A DNA stretch of 50,487 nt from an uncultured Lachnospiraceae bacterium. GTDB lineage: Bacteria > Bacillota > Clostridia > Lachnospirales > Lachnospiraceae. The notes beneath the pieces are model-generated. The model made no database searches. It was not told the origin of the DNA and saw only the letters and a program-made list of their open reading frames with translations. A program made the position numbers and the translations under genes. Positions within the stretch are counted from its first letter, which is position 1. Every line of letters begins with the position of its first letter. The stretch covers positions 1 to 50,487 of the forward strand of contig CALWBA010000085.1 in NCBI GenBank assembly GCA_944375815.1, in the 5' to 3' direction. This document shows, piece by piece, positions 17,242 to 25,263 of the stretch.

Positions 17242-17372
17242 AAGGAATCTTCGGGGCGGGGTGTAATTCCCTACTGGCGGTATAGTCCGCGACCTGCGGC
17301 AGAGTGATCTGCTGCGGCTGAATCGGTGTAATTCCGATACCAACAGTTATAGTCTGGATGAGAGAAGAGATA
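17242..17372 (+). ncRNA. FMN riboswitch (RFN element)
   Basis: Conserved RFN blocks in order: ATCTTCGGGGCGGGGTGTAA, TTCCCTACTGGCGGTA, AGTCCGCGACC, CCGATACCAACAGT and AGTCTGGATGAGAGAAGA. A terminator follows at 17395-17430 and ribU begins at 17474. Binding of FMN should favour termination and shut off riboflavin uptake. Confidence 0.97.
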
Positions 17373-17394
17373 TGCAGTGATGCCAAGAATTTCA

Positions 17395-17430
17395 GGCTCC
17401 GGGATTAATATATATTCCCGGAGCCTTTTT
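17395..17430 (+). terminator. Expression-platform terminator of the FMN riboswitch
   Basis: 10-bp GC-rich stem (17395-17404/17416-17425) followed by five T. Confidence 0.9.
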
Positions 17431-17473
17431 GCTGCAGAGTTCTTGAAGATTTCCTGGAAATGGAGGAATTCTT

Positions 17474-18097
17474 ATGAACATGACACACACAAAGACAGCA
17501 GGAGACAGATCGAAGATACGGTACCTTGCCGAGGTCGGAATGCTCTCCGCTGCGGCGACGGTCATCATGGCGTTTGAGATACCGCTGCCGTTTCTGGCTC
17601 CGCCGTTTTACCAGCTCGATTTCAGCGAGGTGCCGGCGCTTATCGGAGGCTTCGCGCTGGGACCGGTGGCAGGTATTCTGATTGAGCTCGTGAAGATACT
17701 GCTGCACATGATGATCAAGGGCAGCAGCACCGCGGGAGTGGGAGACCTGGCAAACTTCCTGATCGGCTGTTCCTTCCTGGTGCCTGCAGCACTCATATAC
17801 AGAATGCACAAGACACGGCGTACCGCTATTGTCGGCATGGCAGTCGGAACCGTATCCATGGCTGTAATCGGCTGTGTACTGAATGCCTTTGTACTGCTTC
17901 CGGCATATACGGTGATCATGCCGATGGAAACAATTCTGGAAGCGGGCAAAGCGGTCAATGCGAACATTGACAGCGTATTTACCTTCGTGCTGATTGCTGT
18001 TGCGCCGTTTAATCTTGTAAAAGGGGTTGTAGTTTCCCTGGTAACTCTGGTATTATATAAATATATCAGCAGACTGTTGAAAGGCGGCCTGATGTAA
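17474..18097 (+). CDS. ribU: Riboflavin ECF transporter S component RibU
   Basis: 207 residues, about six membrane segments. LPFLAPPFYQLDFSEVPALIGGFALGPVAG near 40-70 is the RibU pattern, with VKILLHMMIKGSSTAGVGDLANFLIG following. It captures riboflavin and works with a shared ECF energising module not in this window. The FMN riboswitch directly upstream fixes substrate and regulation. SD tggagg at 17461-17466. Confidence 0.96.
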   Translation: MNMTHTKTAGDRSKIRYLAEVGMLSAAATVIMAFEIPLPFLAPPFYQLDFSEVPALIGGFALGPVAGILIELVKILLHMMIKGSSTAGVGDLANFLIGCSFLVPAALIYRMHKTRRTAIVGMAVGTVSMAVIGCVLNAFVLLPAYTVIMPMETILEAGKAVNANIDSVFTFVLIAVAPFNLVKGVVVSLVTLVLYKYISRLLKGGLM

Positions 18098-18120
18098 TTA
18101 CAGGAAAGCAGGAGAGAATC

Positions 18121-18729
18121 ATGGGAAAGATAAAAAGTGTGCGTCCCTTAACCGAGAATCCGCACGTGAACCTCTACTTTGTGGAGGCCGAGAATAAAAA
18201 CGGCCGTCCCTTTAAGTATTACGTTGCATCCAGAGCAAAGACTGTGGAACAGATGAAGCTCAAGACCCAAAAGAATACGCCGGACGGCGTAATCATCTAC
18301 AGCCTCTGCGGGGAAAAGAAGGACAAAGTGGTTCTGGTACGCCAGTACCGCTGCACCATCGACGATTATATCTACGAGTTTCCGGCAGGTCTGGTAGAAC
18401 CGGACGAGACATACCGCGAAGCGGCAGTCCGGGAGATGCGTGAGGAGACCGGACTGACGCTCCATCCGCTGGACGTTTCGGAGTACATGGAGGCGCCGCG
18501 GTTTACTACGGTGGGCATGACCGATGAGTCATGTGCAATGGTTTACGGCTACGCCGACGGTGAGATCCGCCAGGATCTTATGGAAGAGAACGAGGAAATA
18601 GAGCTTGTGACGGCGGATCGCAAAGAGGCGCTGCGTATCTTAAAAGAAGAGAATGTCGCAGTCATGTGCGCGTACATGCTGATGCACTTCATCCATGATG
18701 AGAACCCGTTCGGATTTTTAAATAACTAA
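18121..18729 (+). CDS. NUDIX hydrolase, ADP-ribose pyrophosphatase-like
   Basis: 202 residues. The Nudix box GLVEPDETYREAAVREMREETGL (about 91-113) fits GX5EX7REUXEEXGU. The preceding FPAG and overall length resemble the NudF/ADP-ribose pyrophosphatase group. Probable cytosolic hydrolysis of a nucleoside diphosphate derivative; substrate not fixed by sequence. It begins 23 nt after ribU and may share its FMN-controlled transcript, so a flavin-nucleotide substrate is possible but unproven. Its stop overlaps the convergent subtilase by 4 nt. Confidence 0.85.
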   Translation: MGKIKSVRPLTENPHVNLYFVEAENKNGRPFKYYVASRAKTVEQMKLKTQKNTPDGVIIYSLCGEKKDKVVLVRQYRCTIDDYIYEFPAGLVEPDETYREAAVREMREETGLTLHPLDVSEYMEAPRFTTVGMTDESCAMVYGYADGEIRQDLMEENEEIELVTADRKEALRILKEENVAVMCAYMLMHFIHDENPFGFLNN

Positions 18730-20459
18730 AAACTGTCTCTGAGACACAATACCCCATATCCCAGCCGTGGATTGGGGTATTCTTTTTCTGCCGGAAGCTG
18801 CACTGCGCCGCGGATGAGCTGGGCCTTCAGCTTCTCCCCGTACAGAAACGGATCATTGCCGCGCACAATGCCCCACTCCATCAGAAGGGCTGCCGCCCCG
18901 GAAACGAACGGCGTGGCAAATGATGTCCCTGTGAACGTGCCGTAGCCCCCGCCGGCCTTTACCGACTGGATATTCGTTCCGGGAGCGGCCAGATCCGGTT
19001 TGACCGCGCGAAGCACGCGCGTGAAACCGCGGCCTGAAAAATCTGCGTAGGAGAGAAGACTGGAGTCATAGGCGCCGACAGAGATGGCGCGGGCTGCCGT
19101 AGAAGGAATTGTGAGCGTTGTATCCGGTACCGGGCGGTAAAAACGCGTTGTCGCGCCCAGAACTCCTCCGCCCGGAAGCCACAGATGAAACTCCCCTTCT
19201 GTGATTTTTCCGGGCAGAAGCCGCAGCGTCCACACGCCGCTGTCGATGTAAGAGACAGAACGCCAGGGAAGAAAGTCAAGATAAATTTCCTGTGCCAGGC
19301 TGTAGGGACTGGGCATGCCGTAATACAGCAGAAGCTCTGTCTGTCCTGCCTGAAAACGTACCGCTCCAAGCTCGGGAGGTATCGGACCGATCACTGTGTT
19401 GTCGGGATGAATCAGGGCAAGCTGTATTTCATCGATATAATATTTCCACAGCTGCACATTTACCGTAGGAGTGTACGTCCCGATGGAGAGCTCTACATCG
19501 AGCGGCGTGTAGGAAGAAAGTGTGTTGGAATAATGGCCTGCGGTGTTCCCTTCGTTGCCGGTACCGATGCATATCGAAATCTGTCCGAGAGACGCCACGG
19601 AATTCAGATATGTCTCCAGAAGAGAGTCGCCGCTGTGGGAGCCGTAACTGTTGCCGAAACTCAGATTTATGACAAGGGGCATGGACAGACGCAGACTCTC
19701 CCTCACTGCAAAATCAACTGCCTGCATAAGCTGGGTTGTGCGGGGGAAACTGCCGGAGACGGAAGAGCCCAGCTTGACCGCCAGAAGGCGGCTTTTTGGA
19801 GCCACACCGCGATACACCCCCTCGCTCTCTGCCCCGTTGCCGGCAGCAATCCCCATAACGGCTGTTCCGTGACCGCTTATATCGACACTGGGCAGTAACT
19901 TTCGGCGCTCCGCGGGATCCTGGATCGTAAGAGCTTCGTTGATCTGTTCCTCCGTGTAGAGAGTTCCGATATTATAGCCATCGGGAGGACTCCCCGGAAT
20001 CGTCTGATCCCAGAGTGCCAAAAGCCGCGTCGTTCCGTCGGCATTCCTGAAATCCATATGGGCATAGTCAATTCCGGAGTCAATGCATGCGATAATCACG
20101 CCCTCTCCGAAGAGGCCGCCTGAAGGCTGCTGTACTGCGTTGATGCATGAGGACTGGCGTCCGAGATTGACCGCAAAGTACAGATTCTTCGGCTTTTCTA
20201 TATAAATAATTTCCGGCATGGATGAGATGAGCAGAAGCTGCTCCTCTGTCAGCACCAGCACCGCATAATTGGTCAGCAGATATGTGACCAGGATCCCCAG
20301 TTCCTCAAGTCTGTCCAGATTTCCGCGGTATTGCACCACCACCTCCCACAGCCTTGTCTGGCTGTCATATCCCACATTTAAAGAGAGAGAACGCTGCCGT
20401 TCCTCCGGCGTGGCATCAAGCGCCAGGTTCAGAAGAATTTCCCTTTTCTGATTTGTCAT
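18726..20459 (-). CDS. S8 subtilisin-like serine protease, CspABC-like
   Basis: 577 residues. The catalytic triad is intact: Asp127 in IACIDSGIDYAHMDF, His197 in ISGHGTAVMGIAAG, Ser513 in GTSFATPFVSGAAALL; oxyanion-hole Asn is in GTGNEGN near 302. A long insert (about 315-450) interrupts the domain, as in the Csp germination proteases of Clostridia. The N-terminal 90 residues look like a prodomain. No signal peptide is visible. The ATG at 20483 has no SD; CGGAG lies 9 nt before ATG 20459. Role in germination is inference. Confidence 0.9.
   Translation of the reverse strand: MTNQKREILLNLALDATPEERQRSLSLNVGYDSQTRLWEVVVQYRGNLDRLEELGILVTYLLTNYAVLVLTEEQLLLISSMPEIIYIEKPKNLYFAVNLGRQSSCINAVQQPSGGLFGEGVIIACIDSGIDYAHMDFRNADGTTRLLALWDQTIPGSPPDGYNIGTLYTEEQINEALTIQDPAERRKLLPSVDISGHGTAVMGIAAGNGAESEGVYRGVAPKSRLLAVKLGSSVSGSFPRTTQLMQAVDFAVRESLRLSMPLVINLSFGNSYGSHSGDSLLETYLNSVASLGQISICIGTGNEGNTAGHYSNTLSSYTPLDVELSIGTYTPTVNVQLWKYYIDEIQLALIHPDNTVIGPIPPELGAVRFQAGQTELLLYYGMPSPYSLAQEIYLDFLPWRSVSYIDSGVWTLRLLPGKITEGEFHLWLPGGGVLGATTRFYRPVPDTTLTIPSTAARAISVGAYDSSLLSYADFSGRGFTRVLRAVKPDLAAPGTNIQSVKAGGGYGTFTGTSFATPFVSGAAALLMEWGIVRGNDPFLYGEKLKAQLIRGAVQLPAEKEYPNPRLGYGVLCLRDSF
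18748..18786 (+). terminator. Terminator of ribU-NUDIX inside the subtilase gene
   Basis: AATACCCCA/TGGGGTATT stem (18748-18756/18773-18781) followed by CTTTTT on the + strand. It lies within the 3' coding end of the convergent protease. Confidence 0.75.
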
Positions 20460-20516
20460 TATAGAAGACTCCGAAAATTCCATTCAAATAAAAGTATTTA
20501 GAACATCAGGGGATTA

Positions 20517-20525
20517 TGCTATAAT
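20517..20525 (+). promoter_or_regulatory. Extended -10 promoter of the ABC exporter
   Basis: TGC followed by TATAAT. The -35 (TTAGAA, 16-nt spacing) is poor, as is usual for extended -10 promoters. Confidence 0.6.
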
Positions 20526-20556
20526 TATGCGGAAAACTAAATAAATGGAGGAAGCT

Positions 20557-22296
20557 ATGGAACAGAAAGAACACAAACTGAGAAAGCTGGCAGGCTATTA
20601 CAGACCGTACAAACTGCTGTTCTGCTCGGACATGTTCTGTGCGATCGTCGGAGCCGGCGTGACGCTGGCGATCCCTCTTCTCGTGCGCTACATAACCCAG
20701 AGCGTCACGGAGATGGAACTGAGCGAGGCGCTGGATCTGATTGTCAAACTGGGCGTTCTGATGCTTGGCCTTGTAGTAATTGAATTTCTCTGCAACTACT
20801 ACATTACCTACTTCGGACATCTCATGGGCGCGCACATCGAGCATGACATGCGAAATGAAATCTTTGAACATTACCAGAAGCTGTCATTCACATTCTTTGA
20901 CAATCAGAAGGTAGGCCATCTGCTCTCACGCATAACCGCCGATCTGTTTGACATCAGTGAGCTTCTGCATCACGGTCCGGAAGATCTTGTGATTTCTGCG
21001 ATTAAGCTGCTGGGCGCATTTATCATCATGGGAACCGTGAATTTCCGGCTCGCCCTTGTCGCAATCGTGTTTGTACTGATCATGCTGGTCTATGCGATCG
21101 CATATAACAAGAAGATGAAAGCAGCGTTTAAGGCAAACCGCGCCCGCATCGCGGATATCAACAGCCAGATTGAAGACAGTCTTTCCGGCATTCGCGTTGT
21201 AAAATCTTTTGCGAATGAGGAACGGGAGATGGGAAAATTCCGCGAGGGTAACCGCCGCTTTGTAGAGTCAAAGCGCAGGACATACCGCTACATGGCAGGT
21301 TTTCACTCGGGAATGAATGCATTTTCAACTCTTACTATTGTGGTATCGCTTGCGGTAGGTGCGGCACTGATGGCGGACGGAAGCCTTTCAGCTGCAGACC
21401 TGGTCACATTTTTGCTCTATATCAATAACTTTACGGAACCGGTTAAGAAGCTGGTAAGCTTCACGGAACAGTTCCAGAACGGATACAGCGGTTACGACCG
21501 TTTCCTGGAGATCATGAAAATTGCGCCGGATATCAAGGATGCTCCGGATGCGGTGGAAATTCAGAACTCTGAGGGAAATATACGCTTTGAGAACGTTTCC
21601 TTCCACTACGAAGATCATAATGAAAATGTGCTCTCCAATGTGAATCTCGAGGTAAAGGCGGGAGAGTACGTGGCACTGGTCGGAGGATCGGGTGCGGGCA
21701 AAACGACACTGTGCAGTCTGATCCCCAGATTTTACGATGTGAGCAGCGGGAGGATTTCTCTCGACGGAAGAGACATCCGCAGCATCAAACTGAAATCTCT
21801 GCGCAGACAGATCGGAATTGTACAGCAGGATGTGTACCTGTTTGCCGGAACGGTTATGGAGAACATACGATACGGAAAACCGGATGCCACGGATGAGGAG
21901 GTAATCCGTGCTGCCCGTGCGGCAAATGCCCATGACTTTATCATGGAATTAAATGACGGATACAACACGGATATCGGACAGCGCGGCGTAAAGCTCTCAG
22001 GAGGACAGAAACAGCGCCTGTCTATTGCGAGAGTATTTCTCAAGAATCCGCCCATCCTGATTTTTGACGAGGCTACATCCGCACTTGATAATGAAAGCGA
22101 AAAGGTTGTACAGGATTCCCTTGAGGATCTGGCAAAGAACAGGACGACATTTGTCATTGCACACCGGCTCTCAACCATACGCAATGCGCAGAGAATCCTG
22201 GTACTTACAGAGGACGGCATCGCTGAGGAGGGTACGCACGAGGAACTGCTGAAAAGAGACGGCGCATATGCGCAGTTATATAAAGCAGGGCATTGA
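20557..22296 (+). CDS. ABC exporter, fused membrane and ATPase domains
   Basis: 579 residues. Six-helix exporter domain (about 15-310) and ATPase domain (about 335-575): Walker A GGSGAGKTT, Q-loop VQQDVYLFAGT, signature LSGGQKQR, Walker B ILIFDEATSALD, H-loop VIAHRLST. MsbA/LmrA-type half transporter that works as a homodimer or with a partner; no partner gene is adjacent. Substrate unknown. The ATG at 20545 overlaps the SD; ggagg (20547-20551) serves ATG 20557. Confidence 0.92.
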   Translation: MEQKEHKLRKLAGYYRPYKLLFCSDMFCAIVGAGVTLAIPLLVRYITQSVTEMELSEALDLIVKLGVLMLGLVVIEFLCNYYITYFGHLMGAHIEHDMRNEIFEHYQKLSFTFFDNQKVGHLLSRITADLFDISELLHHGPEDLVISAIKLLGAFIIMGTVNFRLALVAIVFVLIMLVYAIAYNKKMKAAFKANRARIADINSQIEDSLSGIRVVKSFANEEREMGKFREGNRRFVESKRRTYRYMAGFHSGMNAFSTLTIVVSLAVGAALMADGSLSAADLVTFLLYINNFTEPVKKLVSFTEQFQNGYSGYDRFLEIMKIAPDIKDAPDAVEIQNSEGNIRFENVSFHYEDHNENVLSNVNLEVKAGEYVALVGGSGAGKTTLCSLIPRFYDVSSGRISLDGRDIRSIKLKSLRRQIGIVQQDVYLFAGTVMENIRYGKPDATDEEVIRAARAANAHDFIMELNDGYNTDIGQRGVKLSGGQKQRLSIARVFLKNPPILIFDEATSALDNESEKVVQDSLEDLAKNRTTFVIAHRLSTIRNAQRILVLTEDGIAEEGTHEELLKRDGAYAQLYKAGH

Positions 22297-22321
22297 CCTT
22301 TTGCTGAAAGAAGTGTATACT
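22293..22321 (+). promoter_or_regulatory. Promoter of the aminotransferase gene
   Basis: TTGACC overlapping the ABC stop codon, 17-nt spacer, TATACT. Confidence 0.75.
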
Positions 22322-22356
22322 TTAACGTGTTAATACGAGAAAGAGGAGCGATTATT

Positions 22357-23544
22357 ATGATAGCAGAACAGATGAAGGGATTTGTGAAAAACAGTTCCGC
22401 CATCCGCGCGATGTTCGAGGAGGGGAAAAAGCTGGCGGCTGTTTACGGGCCGGAGAATGTTTATGATTTCAGTCTCGGAAACCCAAATGTGCCGGCTCCG
22501 GAAAAAGTGCGCAAAGAGGCTGTGCGGATGCTTACGGAGGACGATCCGGTAATCCTGCACGGATATATGAACAATTCCGGTTATGAAGATGTAAGAGAAA
22601 AAATCTCAAATTTCCTGAATAAGACACACGGAACAAACTTCCGCGCAGAGAACATACTGATGACGGTGGGAGCTGCGGGAGGACTGAATGTAATCCTGAA
22701 GACGTTATTAAACCCGGGCGACGAGGTGATCGTATTTGCCCCGTACTTCGGAGAATACAGAAGCTATGCGGCCAACTACGGCGGGGTACTTGTCGAGGTG
22801 CCGCCGAACACAACGGACTTTCAGCCGGATCTGGAAAGCTTCGAGAAGCTTATCAGCCCGAAGACAAAGGCGGTTATCGTCAACACGCCAAACAATCCTA
22901 CGGGAGTTATCTATTCCGAGAAAACAATTCGTGCGATGGCTGATATCATGCGCGGAAAACAGCAGGAATACGGCACAGACATCTGTCTGATCTCCGATGA
23001 GCCGTATCGGGAGCTGGCATATGACGGAGCTGAGGTACCGTACCTGACAAAATATTATGAAAATACGGTTGTCGGATACTCCTTCAGCAAGTCGCTTTCC
23101 CTTCCGGGTGAGCGTATCGGCTATCTGGTAATTCCGGATGAGATGAAGGACAGCGCGGATGTGATCGCTGCAGCCAATGTGGCAAACAGAATTTTAGGAT
23201 TTGTCAACGCTCCGTCACTGTTTCAGAAGGTGGCGGCAGAGTGCCTGGAAGAGAGAACCGATCTGGAATACTATAACCGCAACCGCGAGACGCTCTATCA
23301 CGGACTGACTGAGGCCGGATATGAGTGCGTCAGACCGGAAGGAGCATTTTACCTCTTTGTGAAGTCACCGGTGGAGGATGAGAAAGTCTTCTGCGAGGCT
23401 GCAAAGAAGCACCGGATCCTGATCGTGCCGGGAAGTTCCTTCGGATGTCCCGGCTATGTGCGCATTGCATACTGCGTCGCTTATGAGACGATCGTAAATG
23501 CTCTGCCGGGCTTTAAGGAAGTGATCTGTGAGCTCAGAAGCTGA
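22357..23544 (+). CDS. Pyridoxal-phosphate aminotransferase, class I/II
   Basis: 395 residues of fold type I. Asn180 in NTPNNPTG, Asp214 in LISDEPYRE and Lys245 in YSFSKSLSLPGERIGY are the usual cofactor-binding residues; Arg near the C-terminus (GYVRIAYC) binds the substrate carboxylate. Family members in Clostridia are mostly aspartate-type; the substrate cannot be fixed here. SD aagaggag at 22341-22348 selects this ATG over one at 22327. Confidence 0.9.
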   Translation: MIAEQMKGFVKNSSAIRAMFEEGKKLAAVYGPENVYDFSLGNPNVPAPEKVRKEAVRMLTEDDPVILHGYMNNSGYEDVREKISNFLNKTHGTNFRAENILMTVGAAGGLNVILKTLLNPGDEVIVFAPYFGEYRSYAANYGGVLVEVPPNTTDFQPDLESFEKLISPKTKAVIVNTPNNPTGVIYSEKTIRAMADIMRGKQQEYGTDICLISDEPYRELAYDGAEVPYLTKYYENTVVGYSFSKSLSLPGERIGYLVIPDEMKDSADVIAAANVANRILGFVNAPSLFQKVAAECLEERTDLEYYNRNRETLYHGLTEAGYECVRPEGAFYLFVKSPVEDEKVFCEAAKKHRILIVPGSSFGCPGYVRIAYCVAYETIVNALPGFKEVICELRS

Positions 23545-23596
23545 CGGCGGCGGTGCCGATGGGAAATAACAGGGAAAGGATAGGGCAAGAATCCTG

Positions 23597-23626
23597 TTGG
23601 CATACAATACAGACATATATTATAAA
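23597..23626 (+). promoter_or_regulatory. Putative promoter of hisC
   Basis: TTGGCA, 18-nt spacer, TATAAA. Confidence 0.45.
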
Positions 23627-23639
23627 TAGAAAGAACTTT

Positions 23640-23680
23640 TTTTGGGCGGCAGGGGGATGCATCTCCTCTGCCGCCCAAAA
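23640..23680 (+). promoter_or_regulatory. Long hairpin at the hisC start
   Basis: Perfect 13-bp stem (23640-23652/23668-23680) with a nested GATGC/ATC pairing in the loop, ending on the first base of the hisC ATG. T precedes and A follows the stem, so it is not a terminator in either direction. Confidence 0.6.
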
Positions 23681-24774
23681 TGCCCCGGTATAAATCAATG
23701 AGAGAATGGGAAAACAAGGTTCGGAAGGTAGTGCCGTACACTCCGGGAGAGCAGCCCAACGAACCGGATATGATTAAACTGAACACAAACGAAAATCCAT
23801 ACCCGCCATCCCCGGGCGTGATCGAAGCGCTTCGCGCAGTCAGACCGGAAAGCTTAAAACTCTATCCGGATCCCACAGCAGGAAGCCTCGTGCGTGCGCT
23901 GGCAGAATATCACGGCCTGGATGAGAGCAGGGTATTTGTCGGAGTTGGATCCGATGACGTACTGGCGATGTGCTTTCTGACATTCTTCCAGGGCGGAAAG
24001 CCGATCCTGTTTCCGGATATTACATATTCCTTTTACGATGTGTGGGCTGAGCTGTTTCAGATTCCATACAAAAAGATGCCGTTAAACGAAGACTTTGAAA
24101 TTGTGACAGAAGACTACACTGCGCAGACGGAGGAGACCGGAGGAATCATTTTCCCGAATCCGAATGCGCCCACGGGTATCGAGCTGGGACAAAACGAAAT
24201 AGAAGAAATAGTGAGAAAAAATGCGGATAAAATTGTGATCGTGGACGAGGCGTATGTGGACTTCGGAGCCACATCTGCTGTGCACCTGCTGGATCGGTAT
24301 GATAATCTGATTGTCGTCCGCACCTTCTCCAAGTCCCGTGCCCTTGCAGGCATGCGCATCGGCTATGCGCTGGGAAGCCCGGACGCGATCCGGTATCTGA
24401 ATGACGCGAAATACTCTTTCAACTCCTATACCATGGATCAGACTTCTCTTGCTGCGGGAAAGGCGTCCGTGGAGGATGAGACATATTTCCGTGAAATGCT
24501 CGACCGCGTGATCAGTACCCGTGAGTGGACGAAGCAGGAACTCAGAAAACTGGGATTCAGTTTTGCTGACTCCAAAGCCAACTTTATCTTTGCCTCCCAC
24601 CCCTCCTGCCCTGCAAAGCAGCTCTACGAAGCGCTGCGCGAGGAGCATATTTATGTGCGTTACTTCAATAAACCCCGCATTGATAACTATCTGCGCATCA
24701 CTGTGGGAACCCGTACAGAAATGGAGACATTTATAAAGTTTCTCGAAAAATACCTGAAGGATCAGAGAATATAA
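23680..24774 (+). CDS. hisC: Histidinol-phosphate aminotransferase
   Basis: 364 residues. Converts imidazole acetol phosphate and glutamate to histidinol phosphate. LNTNENPYPPSP near 34-45, LYPDPTAG near 61-68, NPNAPTG near 160, DEAYVDF near 189 and Lys218 in RTFSKSRALAGMRIGYALG are typical HisC features. Neither ATG 23680 nor the internal ATG 23698 (MREWENKVRK) has an SD. The second gives the commoner N-terminus and overlaps a 14-codon upstream frame (ATG 23657, stop TGA 23699-23701) in an ATGA arrangement. Confidence 0.88.
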   Translation: MPRYKSMREWENKVRKVVPYTPGEQPNEPDMIKLNTNENPYPPSPGVIEALRAVRPESLKLYPDPTAGSLVRALAEYHGLDESRVFVGVGSDDVLAMCFLTFFQGGKPILFPDITYSFYDVWAELFQIPYKKMPLNEDFEIVTEDYTAQTEETGGIIFPNPNAPTGIELGQNEIEEIVRKNADKIVIVDEAYVDFGATSAVHLLDRYDNLIVVRTFSKSRALAGMRIGYALGSPDAIRYLNDAKYSFNSYTMDQTSLAAGKASVEDETYFREMLDRVISTREWTKQELRKLGFSFADSKANFIFASHPSCPAKQLYEALREEHIYVRYFNKPRIDNYLRITVGTRTEMETFIKFLEKYLKDQRI

Positions 24775-24889
24775 TCCATAATTCATCAATATGACTTTTT
24801 GACGGCAGGACCTGGTAAATACAGGAAAAACCCGGCAAATATTGGGCGTTTTCCACAGTTTATAAGTAGCGATTATTACAAATCGACGA

Positions 24890-24918
24890 TTTACAAATAC
24901 AGAATGTTTTGCTATAAT
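24890..24918 (+). promoter_or_regulatory. Upstream promoter of the surface locus
   Basis: TTTACA, 17-nt spacer, perfect TATAAT. Confidence 0.8.
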
Positions 24919-24944
24919 ACCTTCAAGCAGGATGTTTGTAGGGA

Positions 24945-25023
24945 ATCTGCAAAACGGCAGTGTAAGAATCTTTATCCTGTAAGGGTCCTGCCAAGGTAGA
25001 AAGAACACTCCCCTTTTGCAGAT
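24945..25023 (+). ncRNA. Candidate rod-shaped structured RNA
   Basis: Nested pairings: 24945-24954/25014-25023 (10 bp), 24959-24963/25005-25009 (5 bp), 24969-24973/25000-25004 (5 bp). The segment starts about 20 nt after a strong promoter start. No class recognised. It could be a small RNA or part of the surface gene's leader. Confidence 0.4.
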
Positions 25024-25088
25024 ACAGGTTTTGCGTTTACACATATACAGTGAGCAGGCAGTTAGAATCAAAAAAACTTAAAAAAGTA

Positions 25089-25117
25089 TTGATATTCTAA
25101 AATGTTTGTGGTATTGT
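25089..25117 (+). promoter_or_regulatory. Proximal promoter of the expressed surface gene
   Basis: TTGATA, 17-nt spacer, TATTGT. Confidence 0.65.
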
Positions 25118-25263
25118 AGCAGTAAGCGTAATGCCAACGGTGGGTCGTTTATGTGCTTTTCCAGACTCAAACATAATTTTTATACATATTAGGAGAAGAA
25201 CTTGGTACCTGCCGGAAACAAACAAATTATAGAGATTTAGTCAAAATAAGGAGGTTAAAAGAA

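Larger units (their letters stand above)
24775..25263 (+). other. Long regulatory region before the expressed surface gene
   Basis: 489 nt without a coding gene. It holds two good promoters (24890-24918 and 25089-25117), a foldable RNA segment between them (24945-25023), and a leader of about 140 nt ending in a strong SD at 25248-25254. The size fits a highly expressed, controlled surface protein. Confidence 0.7.

Noticed and set aside
24945..25023. 6S RNA, cobalamin or c-di-GMP riboswitch
   Set aside because: The folded segment is short and lacks conserved core motifs of these classes. Kept only as an unclassified structured RNA.
25131..25234. 34-codon upstream frame in the surface gene leader
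   Set aside because: No SD and no recognisable peptide; probably chance in the leader.
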